Shown in pieces: positions 24,141-34,325 of a stretch of 47,885 nt of DNA. Source of the stretch: Burkholderiales bacterium RIFCSPLOWO2_12_FULL_65_40 (GTDB lineage: Bacteria; Pseudomonadota; Gammaproteobacteria; Burkholderiales; Burkholderiaceae_C); assembly GCA_001770955.1 (NCBI GenBank), contig MESL01000042.1:1-47885 (forward strand). The letters run 5' to 3'. The notes below the pieces were generated by a model. It was not told the origin of the DNA, ran no database searches, and worked only from the letters and a program-made list of their open reading frames with translations. Made by a program: the position numbers and the translations under genes. Positions within the stretch are counted from its first letter, which is position 1, and every line of letters begins with the position of its first letter.

Positions 24141-25277
24141 TCAACCGCCGATGTAGCTCATTTCCACGCGGCGGGTGCCCTGACGGGCATCGGCGGGCAA
24201 GGTGCCGCGCAGTTCCGAGTAGCGGTCGCTGCGGCCCTGCCAGATGGGCGCAATGGCCGAGGCAATGTCGGTGTCGCTGGCGCCACTGCGCAGCAGGCTG
24301 CGCAGGTCGTGTCCCTGGGTGGCAAACAGGCACAGGTAGAGCTGGCCCTCGGTGGACAGGCGGGCGCGGTTGCAGTCACCACAGAAGGCCTTGGTCACGC
24401 TGCTGATCACGCCAACCTCGCCCAGCGCAGGGTCGTGGAGGCCCTGTGCATTGGCGTGGCCCCATCGCTCGGCGGTTTCGCCGGGTGCGGCCGGGTCAAG
24501 GGGCACCAGTGGCAGTTCGGCACGCAGGCGCTCGATCACCTCGGCCGACGGCAGCACCTCGTCCATGCGCCAGCCGTTGGTGGCGCCCACGTCCATGTAC
24601 TCGATGAAGCGCAGCGTGGTGCCCGTGCCGCGGAAGTGCCGCGCCATGGGCAGGATCTCGTGGTCGTTGGTGCCGCGTTTGACAACCATGTTGACCTTGA
24701 TGTGCGAGAGGCCGGCTGCGTGCGCCGCCTCAATGCCTTCGAGTACCGCGGCCACGGGGAAGTCCACATCGTTCATTCTGCGAAAAACCGCGTCGTCCAG
24801 TCCGTCAAGGCTCACGGTCACGCGGTTCAGCCCGGCCTCCTTGAGCGCACGCGCCTTGCGCGCCAGCAGCGAGCCGTTGGTGGTGAGCGTCAGGTCGGGC
24901 GCTAGGCCGTCCACGGTGCGCAACCGGGCCAGCTGGGCGATCAGGGTTTCCAGGTTGCGGCGCAGCAGGGGCTCGCCTCCGGTAAGGCGAATCTTGCGCA
25001 CCCCATGCGCCAGGAAAAGCTGGGCCAGGCGGGTGATTTCCTCGAAACTCAGCAGCGCACTGTGCGGCAGATAGGCGTGCTCTTTGTCGAACACGTCCTT
25101 GGGCATGCAGTAGTTGCAGCGGAAATTGCAGCGGTCGGTGACGCTGATGCGCAGGTCGCGCAGCGGGCGCCCCAGGGTGTCGGTCAGCAGGCCCGTAGGG
25201 ACCACGGGCCGGGCAGGCAGCAGGGCCCTGAGCCCCGCCGTGCGATGGTCCACCAGAGGGATGACGCGTTCGGACAT
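24141..25277 (-). CDS. moaA: GTP 3',8-cyclase MoaA
   Basis: 378-aa radical SAM enzyme of the first step in molybdopterin synthesis. The N-terminal cluster motif is CNFRCNYC, after DLRISVTDR. The second, C-terminal 4Fe-4S cluster region is [21 protein letters not shown]. The conserved terminal Gly-Gly (MSYIGG) required for activity is present. ATG 25277 was chosen because the longer open frame upstream (to 25439) is His/Thr-rich and non-conserved. It is followed by mobA. The adjacent NarX/PilJ-type proteins with an FNR-like site suggest a link to nitrate respiration; this is inference. Confidence 0.95.
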   Translation of the reverse strand: MSERVIPLVDHRTAGLRALLPARPVVPTGLLTDTLGRPLRDLRISVTDRCNFRCNYCMPKDVFDKEHAYLPHSALLSFEEITRLAQLFLAHGVRKIRLTGGEPLLRRNLETLIAQLARLRTVDGLAPDLTLTTNGSLLARKARALKEAGLNRVTVSLDGLDDAVFRRMNDVDFPVAAVLEGIEAAHAAGLSHIKVNMVVKRGTNDHEILPMARHFRGTGTTLRFIEYMDVGATNGWRMDEVLPSAEVIERLRAELPLVPLDPAAPGETAERWGHANAQGLHDPALGEVGVISSVTKAFCGDCNRARLSTEGQLYLCLFATQGHDLRSLLRSGASDTDIASAIAPIWQGRSDRYSELRGTLPADARQGTRRVEMSYIGG

Positions 25278-25497
25278 GTCCGGATTCTGCCCCACTTGGG
25301 CCTTTGCGGCGCGGGTTGACAGCGGTCGCCCTTGCTCCGTGTCAATACCTGGACCGATCAGGGCCTGGGACTGCGCGGGATGGGCCTGGGTGTGGTGGGT
25401 AATGTGGTACGTGGTATGGATTTTCTTGATTTTGGTCATGGAGTGAGGGGCGGGCAGTGGTCAGAATGGCGTCTCATTTCACTGATGCTGCCAACCC
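25278..25497. promoter_or_regulatory. Divergent control region between moaA and the sensor-like genes
   Basis: 220 bp. It contains TTGACA (25316-25321) and TGTCAA (25340-25345), perfect inverted hexamers 18 bases apart. A weak FNR-like sequence TTGATTTTGGTCAT lies at 25426-25439 (first half perfect, second half three of five). No clear -10 boxes were found. Confidence 0.4.
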
Positions 25498-26319
25498 ATG
25501 AAACCCCTTGCTTGCCGTTCGGGCCGCCATTCCAGCCGCCGCGCCATGATCCAGACCGTGGCGGCTGTGCTGCTCGCGCCAGCACTCACCTCGGCACATG
25601 CGCAACTGGCCGTTTCGACGGCCATCAACCGCACAGGGCGTTTCCGGGCCATGTCCCAGCGCATCGCCAAGGCCTATTGCCAGATCTACCTGAACGTGCT
25701 GCCCGACCAGACACGTGCGGTGCTGACGACGGCACGGCAGCTGGTGCACTCGGGATTTGAAGATCTGGCCAAGGTGCAGTGGCCTGCCGATCTGACCGGC
25801 ATGGTGGCCGACGTTCGCAAGCAGGCCGATGCACTGGAATCGTTGCTGGTCATGCCGCCCACGCGGGAGTCGGTGGCTGCAGTCGCGGCCCAGTCCGACA
25901 AGATGATGGCGGCTGCGCAAGCCACGACCGAGGCTTTCGAGAAATTCGGCAAGACCGGCACGGCCAAGCTGGTGAACGTGGCCGGCCGCCAGCGGGCGCT
26001 GTCACAGCGTCTGGCCAAGAATTATTTTCTGGTGGCCGCCAAGCTGGAGGGCAAGGGCACGCAGGACCAGATGAAAGCCGATGCCGCCGAATTCCGCCAG
26101 GCCATGTCCGCACTGGCTGCGGCTCCGATCTCCACGCCGTCCATCCGCAACGAGCTGGCGCTGGGGGATTCGCAATGGATCTTTTTTGACGCTGCGCTGC
26201 AGCGCAAACCCGATGATCGCGGGCTGGAGATTGTGGGCACCACCAGCGAGCGCCTGCTGGAGGTGATGGATCGCCTCACTGGTCTGTACGACGCAGCCCT
26301 CAAGGAAGTGCTCGGCTGA
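25498..26319 (+). CDS. Stand-alone PilJ/NarX-like sensor-domain protein 1
   Basis: 273-aa exported protein. Signal peptide with twin Arg (SSRRAMIQTVAAVLLAPAL, cleavage near AHAQ). The mature part has two copies of a helical sensor motif: STAINRTGRFRAMSQRIAK at 40-58 and VNVAGRQRALSQRLAKNY at 159-176. These match the type IV pili methyl-accepting N-terminal domain (PilJ type) and resemble the P-box of nitrate sensors NarX/NarQ. There is no membrane-spanning segment after the signal and no kinase or MCP output domain, so it is a soluble periplasmic sensor module or ligand-binding protein. A paralogue follows in tandem. Ligand (nitrate?) is a guess from family and context. Confidence 0.78.
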   Translation: MKPLACRSGRHSSRRAMIQTVAAVLLAPALTSAHAQLAVSTAINRTGRFRAMSQRIAKAYCQIYLNVLPDQTRAVLTTARQLVHSGFEDLAKVQWPADLTGMVADVRKQADALESLLVMPPTRESVAAVAAQSDKMMAAAQATTEAFEKFGKTGTAKLVNVAGRQRALSQRLAKNYFLVAAKLEGKGTQDQMKADAAEFRQAMSALAAAPISTPSIRNELALGDSQWIFFDAALQRKPDDRGLEIVGTTSERLLEVMDRLTGLYDAALKEVLG

Positions 26320-26384
26320 CAGCTTGCGCATGGCCCCGGAGCCTGGCGCCTCGGGAAGACCATTTCCTACTCGTGGTTGTTCGG

Positions 26385-26398
26385 TTGATTTGTGTCAA
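26385..26398 (+). promoter_or_regulatory. FNR/ANR-like box
   Basis: TTGATTTGTGTCAA matches the FNR consensus TTGAT-N4-ATCAA in nine of ten positions. Its centre lies about 41 bases before a possible start about seven bases after CAGAAT (26420-26425), the geometry of a class II FNR-activated promoter. Confidence 0.6.
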
Positions 26399-26457
26399 AA
26401 CGTAGGTTTTCGGTGATTTCAGAATCACGCCGATTCCAACAACAAGACCCTTCGACC

Positions 26458-27291
26458 ATGTCTGTGACTTTGTCGCCCGGGAGCCCCCGGGCCCATCGCC
26501 GTGCCTTTTTCATGCGGGCTGCCGTTGCCACGTTGCTGGCCCGGTCCGGCCCTTGGGCTCTGGCGCAGGCACCCGCCGCGCCGCCCCCTGCCATCCTGGC
26601 CACCGCCATCAACCGGGCCGGCCGCTTTCGTGCCCTTTCCCAGCGCATTGCCAAAGCGTACTGCCAGATTCACCTCAACGTCGATCCCTCCGATGCGCGA
26701 CAGGTGCTGGAGACGGCACGGCGGCTGGTGCGTGCGGGTTTTGACGATCTGGCCAAGAGCCCATGGCACATCGACATTGCCAGCCAGTTGGCCGACATAC
26801 GCACGCTTTTCGAGGGGCTGGAGGCCCTGCTGGTGATGCCGCCCACGCGCGAAGCGGTGGCGGCCGCCTCGGCGCAGGCCGACAAGATGCTGGCTGCGGC
26901 CAACAGCGCCACGGAAACCTTCGAAAAGCTGTTCAAGACCGCCTCGGGCGCCTTGGTGAACACGGCCGGACGCCAGCGCTACCTCTCGCAGCGCCTGGCC
27001 AAGAACTATTTTTTGCTGGCGGCGGGCATGGATGGCAAAGCGGTGCGCGAGCAGATGGTGGCCGATGCTGGAGCGTTCAAGCAGGGCATGGCCAGCCTGG
27101 CAGCGGCGTCGGTGACGAACGCGGCCATCCGCGGCGAATTGCTGATGGGTGAGCAGCAGTGGATTTTCTTCAGCGCGGCTCTGGACCGTGCTCCCGACAT
27201 GCGTGGCCTGCGTGCCGTGGCCACGGCCAGTGAGCGCCTGCTTGAAGTCATGAACAACCTGACGGTGCAGTACGAGACGGCTGTCAGGTAA
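26458..27291 (+). CDS. Stand-alone PilJ/NarX-like sensor-domain protein 2
   Basis: 277-aa paralogue of the preceding gene. Signal-like N-terminus HRRAFFMRAAVATLLAR with likely cleavage near ALAQA. Sensor motifs LATAINRAGRFRALSQRIAK (about 47-66) and VNTAGRQRYLSQRLAKNYFL are both conserved, as are intervening blocks such as LLVMPPTRE. Identity to copy 1 is high across the mature region, showing tandem duplication. The frame is open from 26392, but the ATG at 26458 is preferred because the FNR-like box and -10 sit upstream of it. A hairpin at 27302-27330 follows. Confidence 0.78.
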   Translation: MSVTLSPGSPRAHRRAFFMRAAVATLLARSGPWALAQAPAAPPPAILATAINRAGRFRALSQRIAKAYCQIHLNVDPSDARQVLETARRLVRAGFDDLAKSPWHIDIASQLADIRTLFEGLEALLVMPPTREAVAAASAQADKMLAAANSATETFEKLFKTASGALVNTAGRQRYLSQRLAKNYFLLAAGMDGKAVREQMVADAGAFKQGMASLAAASVTNAAIRGELLMGEQQWIFFSAALDRAPDMRGLRAVATASERLLEVMNNLTVQYETAVR

Positions 27292-27301
27292 GAGGAGTCG
27301 T

Positions 27302-27330
27302 ACGCCAGGGCCTATGCGGGCCCTTGGCGT
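27302..27330. terminator. Hairpin between convergent genes
   Basis: ACGCCAGGGCC (27302-27312) pairs with GGGCCCTTGGCGT (27318-27330) with one bulge and a short loop. It lies between two convergent genes. No T-run on either side, so intrinsic termination is only possible. Confidence 0.45.
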
Positions 27331-27336
27331 GGGTGC

Positions 27337-27885
27337 TCAAGGGGCGGGGGCGCGGCCAAAGAACTTGGGGTAGTACTCTTTCACGCCCCTGCCCTTGAAA
27401 TCCCACCCGGTGCACTGGCCCAGGTGGCGGGGAGGCTCCTGCGCATCGGCCGGGGTGAATGCGGCGGGCAGGGTCTGGAAGGTGGCCGTGGCCAGGTTGA
27501 ACAGCAGTTCGCGCAGATGGGTGCAGCTGGCCACGCCGCCCATGTGCTTCTGGATGGACTGGCGCCAGCCGCGCGCCATGGAGCAGCCCACCATTTGTTG
27601 CAGTGCGGTACGGGCCAGTGGGCAGTCGTGCAGCGGCACGGTGTCCATCGCGGCTTCGATGGCGTGCACGACCAGATCGCGGCCCACGGTCACGCGCAGC
27701 CACATGTGGTGGATGGGCGCACCTGCGGGGCGAACGCTGCCATCGCGCAGGGATTTTCCGTCGAACGGCTTGCTGTCGTGCAGTTCGGCTTCGATGTCCC
27801 ACAAACCATCTTCGCGTTCATAGCCTTGGTAGATGACCCGGCGCGTATGGCTGGGTTTGCGGGGGGCAGGGGGACTCAGGGGCAT
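27337..27885 (-). CDS. DUF2889 domain protein
   Basis: 182-aa cytoplasmic protein of unknown function. Recognisable family features: RRVIYQGYEREDGLWDIEAEL near the N-terminus, HHMWLRVTVGRDLVVHAIEAAMDTVPL in the middle, and CSMARGWRQSIQKHMGGVASCTHLRELL. The pattern of conserved Cys and His (C-x-M...G-G-V-x-x-C-T-H-L) may bind a metal, but this is not established. The ATG at 27885 is preferred over an upstream in-frame start because the conserved block begins shortly after it. It lies 77 bp downstream of the aldehyde dehydrogenase-like gene on the same strand. Confidence 0.75.
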   Translation of the reverse strand: MPLSPPAPRKPSHTRRVIYQGYEREDGLWDIEAELHDSKPFDGKSLRDGSVRPAGAPIHHMWLRVTVGRDLVVHAIEAAMDTVPLHDCPLARTALQQMVGCSMARGWRQSIQKHMGGVASCTHLRELLFNLATATFQTLPAAFTPADAQEPPRHLGQCTGWDFKGRGVKEYYPKFFGRAPAP

Positions 27886-27962
27886 GAAAATTCTTCGTTG
27901 GGGAGCGGTGGCCTGCGCGGAACAGACCCAGAGACCATGGCCCGCAGGTCGAGCGTGCCGTG

Positions 27963-29393
27963 TCATCCGTGGCGCACGGCCACGGTCTTGCGCCTGGTGA
28001 AGCCGTAGAGGGTTTCCATACCCGCGTTACGCCCGTCACCGCTGGATTGATTTTCATCAAATGGTAACTCCACGCCGCGGCCTGCGCCGCAGTGGTTGAT
28101 GAATACCTGTCCGCTGCGCAGGCGCCGGGCCATGCGGAGCTGGCGTTCACCGTCACAGGTCCACACCCCGGCGGCCGGGAGGCAGCGGGTGGCGTGGGCC
28201 AGTTCGATGGCGTGGTCTTCGTCCTCGAAGGGCATGGCGCAGAGCACCGGACCACCGATGTCATCCTGCGCCAGGCGGTGCGCGGCTGGCACGTCGCGCA
28301 GCAGCGTGGGCACCTGAAAGAAGCCGGTCTCGGGCGCCTCGTCCACGATCTGGCCCTGGGCCACCATGGGGATGCCGGCCACCTGGGCGTCCGAGAGGAA
28401 ATCCCACACGCGTTGCTGCTGGCGGGCGTGGATCAGCGGACCCAGGTCGAGGTCCATGGCCGCCGGGCCCACGCGCAGTTGCTCGAAAGCCCGGCCGAGG
28501 CGCTCCAGCAGCGGTTCGTAGAGGAGCGCGTCGATCAGCACGCGCGAACCGGCCGAGCCGGACTGACCGGCGTTGTGCACGATGGCGTGGACGATGGCAG
28601 GCAGGGCGGTGTCGAGGTCCGCATCGGCGAACACGATCTGCGGGCTCTTGCCCGACAGCTCCAGCGTGACCGGGCAATGCCGCTCGGCTGCCGTCTGCTG
28701 GATGAGCGTGCCCACTGTCGCGCTGCCCGCAAAGTGGATGTGATCCACGCCGGGGTGGCGCACCAGTGCATCGCCTGCTTCCTGGCCCTGGCCGGTGACG
28801 ATGTTGAGGGCGCCTGCCGGCAAACCCGCCTCGGCCGCCAGCTGGGCCACGCGCAGCACGCCCAGACTGGCGTGCTCCGAGGGCTTGACCACGCACACGT
28901 TCCCGGCCGCCAGTGCCGCGCCCACACTGCGGCCCAGCATGGGCAGGGGGTCGGCCCAGGGAACGAGGTGGCCTGTGACGCCCTGCGGTTCGCGCCAGGT
29001 GTAGACGCCGTCGGCGCTGAAAGAATGGGCTGCGCCAGGCAGCGTGTCGCAGGCGCCGGCATAGAACGCCAGGCGGTGTGCCAGCGCCTGTGCAGCGGCG
29101 CGGGCCTGCCGCGAGGGCTTGCCGCTGTCGCGTTGCTCCAGCGCCGCCAGTTCGTCGGTGTGCTCTGTCACCTTGGCCGCGAGCTGCATCAGCAGTCGAG
29201 CGCGCTCGGCTGCGCCGAGCTTGCACCAGAAGGCGTCGTAGCACTGCCGCGCAGCGTGTACCGCGTGGTCGATGTCCTGCGCGTTGCTGCGCTGCAGGGT
29301 GTCGAACGGCTGGCCGTTCGAGGGGTCGATCACCGCCAGCGTGCGGCCGCTGGTGGACACAAGATGCGCGTTGGCGATGGCGTTGAACTGCAT
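27963..29393 (-). CDS. Aldehyde dehydrogenase homologue lacking catalytic Cys
   Basis: 476 aa with complete ALDH-fold landmarks: VIDPSNGQPF at the N-terminus, NAD-binding NVCVVKPSEHASLG, IHFAGSATVGTLIQQTA and LELSGKSPQIVFADADLD with the general-base Glu (Glu245). The nucleophile position, in the usual G-Q-x-C context, is Gly279 (NAGQSGSAGSR), exactly 34 residues after Glu245 as in active ALDHs. The PWN motif is PWA (Ala147 for the oxyanion Asn). So two key residues are replaced in an otherwise intact frame; I predict no ordinary dehydrogenase activity. Start ATG 29393 fits the family's usual N-terminus; ATG 29435 would add 14 residues. Confidence 0.85.
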   Translation of the reverse strand: MQFNAIANAHLVSTSGRTLAVIDPSNGQPFDTLQRSNAQDIDHAVHAARQCYDAFWCKLGAAERARLLMQLAAKVTEHTDELAALEQRDSGKPSRQARAAAQALAHRLAFYAGACDTLPGAAHSFSADGVYTWREPQGVTGHLVPWADPLPMLGRSVGAALAAGNVCVVKPSEHASLGVLRVAQLAAEAGLPAGALNIVTGQGQEAGDALVRHPGVDHIHFAGSATVGTLIQQTAAERHCPVTLELSGKSPQIVFADADLDTALPAIVHAIVHNAGQSGSAGSRVLIDALLYEPLLERLGRAFEQLRVGPAAMDLDLGPLIHARQQQRVWDFLSDAQVAGIPMVAQGQIVDEAPETGFFQVPTLLRDVPAAHRLAQDDIGGPVLCAMPFEDEDHAIELAHATRCLPAAGVWTCDGERQLRMARRLRSGQVFINHCGAGRGVELPFDENQSSGDGRNAGMETLYGFTRRKTVAVRHG

Positions 29394-29708
29394 CGGGCCA
29401 TTGTGCGGCAAATGGTGGGGTCTGTGAATTTTCATGGCCAAATCGGCCTAGAACGCCCTGCAGTCAAGCGCTGACAGCTATCAAATCAGGACTATTGATA
29501 TGCCTACTCATTTATATGTTTATTATGTTTTGGTTTGTATAAGAAGCATTAATGATGTGCCTGATCTGCCGAGGTGCGGCGTGAAGGCGGTCCACGGCCG
29601 GAGCGAACGGGCTAGCATCGCAGGGTTACTACCTATCTGAGGGTCGTGGTCAGGCCGAGGCCTGCGCGACGGCCGCCGTTTTCCCTTTCCAACCCAGGAG
29701 TGATGTCG
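29394..29708. other. Divergent intergenic region with AT-rich island
   Basis: 315 bp holding the 56-bp element and, at about 29480-29560, an unusually AT-rich island. TTGATA (29495-29500) and TATTAT (29521-29526) occur there, but the 20-base spacing is long, so the promoter call is weak. No gene seen. Confidence 0.5.
29439..29494 (+). repeat. 56-bp dispersed hairpin element, copy 5 (forward)
   Basis: Contains GGCCTAGAACGCC and AGTCAAGCGCTGACAGCTATC, a right half identical to copy 1 through AGTCAAGCGCTGACAGCT. Its last six bases are degraded. It sits between the divergent ALDH-like and LivK-like genes. Confidence 0.85.
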
Positions 29709-30863
29709 ATGTCCGTGCGTTCGAACCGTTTCCGCTTTTCCCTGCAACTGACGGCCGCTGCGGCCCTGGCCGCTGCCTGTGGCATGGCCGCGGCGCAGCA
29801 GGTCCAGGTGGTCAAGATCGGCCATGCCGGTCCTGTCTCTGGCGGCATCGCCCACATCGGCAAGGACACCGAAAACGGCGTGCGCCTGGCGGTGGAGGAT
29901 CTGAACGCGCAAGGCCTGGTGATCGGCGGCAAGAAGATCAAGTTCGAACTGGCAGCCGAGGATGACGCGGGCGACCCGCGCCAGGCCACCGCCGTGGCGC
30001 AAAAGCTGTGCGACCAGAATGTGGCAGGTCTGGTGGGCCACCTGCAATCGGGCACCTCGATCCCTGCGGCTTCGGTCTATTCCAAGTGCGACCTGCCGAA
30101 CATCACGGCATCGGCCTCCAACCCCGATCTGACCAAGCCCGGCTACAAGACCACCTTCCGCCTGATTGCCAACGACAACGCGCTGGGCGCCGCGTTGGCT
30201 GTGTTTGCCGCCGACACGCTCAAGCTCAAGAACGTGGCCGTCATCGACGACCGCACGGCCTATGGCCAGGGCGTGGCCAATGTGTTCAAGGCCACAGCGC
30301 AGCAAAAGGGCATGAAGGTGGTGGCCGAGGAGTTCACCAACGACAAGGCCACGGACTTCATGGCCATCCTCACCTCGATCAAGAACAAGAAGCCCGACGC
30401 CATCTTCTACGGCGGCCTCGACGCGCAGGCCGGCCCGATGCTGCGCCAGATGGTGCAGTTGGGCCTGGGCAACGTGAAGTTCTTTGGCGGCGATGCACTG
30501 TGCACCGAGAAGCTTCCCGAGCTGGCAGGCAAGTCGCCCGCCCTGGCCAACGTGACCTGCGCCACGGGCGGCGCCTCGGTGGACAAGATGCAGGGCGGCG
30601 CCGAGTGGAAGAAGCGCTATGACGCCAAGTTCCCCGGCCAGTTCCAGATCTACAGCCCCTACGCCTACGACGCCGCCATGGTGCTGGCCGACGCGATGAA
30701 GCGCGCCAACTCGGTGGACCCGCGCGTCTACACGCCCTTCATCGGCAAGACCCAGTTCAAGGGCGTGACTGCCAATATCGCCTTCACCCCCAAGGGTGAG
30801 CTGACCACGCCCGCCGTGACGCTTTACACCTACAAGAACAATGCGCGCGTCACGCTGAACTGA
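29709..30863 (+). CDS. Branched-chain amino acid ABC transporter substrate-binding protein (LivK-type)
   Basis: 384-aa periplasmic type I binding protein. Signal peptide FRFSLQLTAAAALAAACGMAAA-type, cleaved near AAAQ. The mature start QVVKIGHAGPVSGGIAHIGK and ENGVRLAVEDLNAQG are standard for the LivJ/LivK family, as are AEDDAGDPRQATAVAQKL and VAVIDDRTAYGQGVA. Two ATGs compete: the AGGAG at 29696-29700 is eight bases from 29709 but only two from 29703, so 29709 is chosen. No LivHMGF permease or ATPase genes are nearby, so it is an orphan solute-binding gene. A strong terminator follows. Confidence 0.93.
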   Translation: MSVRSNRFRFSLQLTAAAALAAACGMAAAQQVQVVKIGHAGPVSGGIAHIGKDTENGVRLAVEDLNAQGLVIGGKKIKFELAAEDDAGDPRQATAVAQKLCDQNVAGLVGHLQSGTSIPAASVYSKCDLPNITASASNPDLTKPGYKTTFRLIANDNALGAALAVFAADTLKLKNVAVIDDRTAYGQGVANVFKATAQQKGMKVVAEEFTNDKATDFMAILTSIKNKKPDAIFYGGLDAQAGPMLRQMVQLGLGNVKFFGGDALCTEKLPELAGKSPALANVTCATGGASVDKMQGGAEWKKRYDAKFPGQFQIYSPYAYDAAMVLADAMKRANSVDPRVYTPFIGKTQFKGVTANIAFTPKGELTTPAVTLYTYKNNARVTLN

Positions 30864-30901
30864 TGCCCCGGCGCCGCAGGGCGCCCGCATGCAGTCCGCC
30901 C

Positions 30902-30938
30902 ACGGCCGCACCGCACCTTGCGTGCGTGCGGCCGTTTT
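30902..30938 (+). terminator. Rho-independent terminator after the LivK-type gene
   Basis: Perfect 10-bp arms ACGGCCGCAC (30902-30911) and GTGCGGCCGT (30926-30935), with an extra inner stem GCAC/GTGC, followed by TTTT. Confidence 0.8.
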
Positions 30939-30971
30939 GCCGATACAGTGGCAGATTCAGGAGCCGCCCGC

Positions 30972-31601
30972 ATGTACCTTCCCGCCCATTTCAAGAGCAA
31001 CGACCCCGCGCACGCCCATGCGCTCATGCGCGCGCATCCGCTGGCCAGTCTGGTGTCGAACGACGATGAGGGCTTTCCGTTCATCACCCACCTGCCGCTG
31101 CACCTGCAGGAGCGGGGCGACGGCCTGGTGCTGCTGGGCCACTGCGCGCGGGGCAACCCCCACTGGCGCTACCTGCAGCAGTGGCCCGAGGCGCTGGTGG
31201 CCTTTCTCGGGCCGCATGGCTACCTCTCGCCGTCGGTGTACCCCGACCTGGCGCGCGTGCCCACCTGGAACTACCTTGCGGTGCACTGCCGCGTGCAGGC
31301 CACGCTGGTCGAGGAGCCTGCCGCCAAGGATGCCTTGCTCAAGCAGCTGATCGGCGACCATGAGCCGCCCTATGCCGCGCAGTGGCGCGCGCTGGGCGAG
31401 GAGTTCGCGCACAAGATGCTGGCCGGCATCGTGGCGTTCGAACTGCGCGTGACGGATCTGCAGTGCAAACTCAAGCTCAACCAGCACCGCAAGGAATCGC
31501 ACGCCGCCATGTACGCGGCTTACCGCCAGGGCGACCCTGGGGCGCAGGGCCTGGCGCAGTGGATGGAAACGCTGGGCCTGGTGCCCACGCGGGAGGAATG
31601 A
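30972..31601 (+). CDS. PaiB-like FMN-binding protein
   Basis: 209-aa protein of the PaiB family (annotated as FMN-binding negative transcriptional regulator). It begins MYLPAHFKSNDPAHAHALM, the conserved start, and contains FITHLPLHL, HCARGNPHWRYLQQ, FLGPHGYLSPSVYP with VPTWNYLAVHCRV, and the C-terminal KLKLNQHRKESH. These are all hallmark blocks of the split-barrel flavin-binding fold. In Bacillus, PaiB affects sporulation and protease genes; its role in this lineage is unknown. It is followed one base later by a small membrane-protein gene and likely forms an operon with it. Confidence 0.88.
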   Translation: MYLPAHFKSNDPAHAHALMRAHPLASLVSNDDEGFPFITHLPLHLQERGDGLVLLGHCARGNPHWRYLQQWPEALVAFLGPHGYLSPSVYPDLARVPTWNYLAVHCRVQATLVEEPAAKDALLKQLIGDHEPPYAAQWRALGEEFAHKMLAGIVAFELRVTDLQCKLKLNQHRKESHAAMYAAYRQGDPGAQGLAQWMETLGLVPTREE

Positions 31602-31602
31602 C

Positions 31603-31827
31603 ATGCGTGCCGCATTGGGACTGATTTCGCTGCTGCTGGTGCTGGCCCTGGTGGGGCTCCTCACCCGCAAATCCTTGCCCGCCCCCGGCGTGGCGCCAGC
31701 GTCCGCGCCGTCCGGCATGACCGCCCCGGTGGCCACGCCTGCGCAGGCCCAGCAAGTGCAGGAGCAATACCGCAAGGCGCTGGATCAGGCCCTGCAGCAG
31801 GCCCGGCCGGCGTCGGTAGAATATTAA
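31603..31827 (+). CDS. Small hypothetical membrane protein
   Basis: 74 aa. One N-terminal hydrophobic segment (ALGLISLLLVLALVGLL) followed by a Pro/Ala-rich linker and a short amphipathic helix (QQVQEQYRKALDQALQQA) that could form a coiled coil. I do not recognise a family. GGAGG precedes the ATG, one base after the paiB-like stop, so translation is probably coupled. The tail ends three bases before the next 56-bp repeat. Confidence 0.65.
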   Translation: MRAALGLISLLLVLALVGLLTRKSLPAPGVAPASAPSGMTAPVATPAQAQQVQEQYRKALDQALQQARPASVEY

Positions 31828-34301
<2,474 letters not shown>

Positions 34302-34325
34302 ATCTGCTGCCGGGTTTACACCTTC

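Noticed and set aside
25498..27291. Full chemoreceptors or type IV pilus proteins
   Set aside because: The sensor motif is PilJ-like but there is no HAMP or MCP signalling domain, and no pil genes are nearby.
27963..29393. Pseudogene call for the ALDH homologue
   Set aside because: Frame, length and most motifs are intact with no stop or frameshift; loss of two catalytic residues alone does not make it a pseudogene.
28092..29474. 460-codon open frame opposite the ALDH-like gene
   Set aside because: Same reason: antisense of a gene with clear ALDH motifs; no protein-family pattern.
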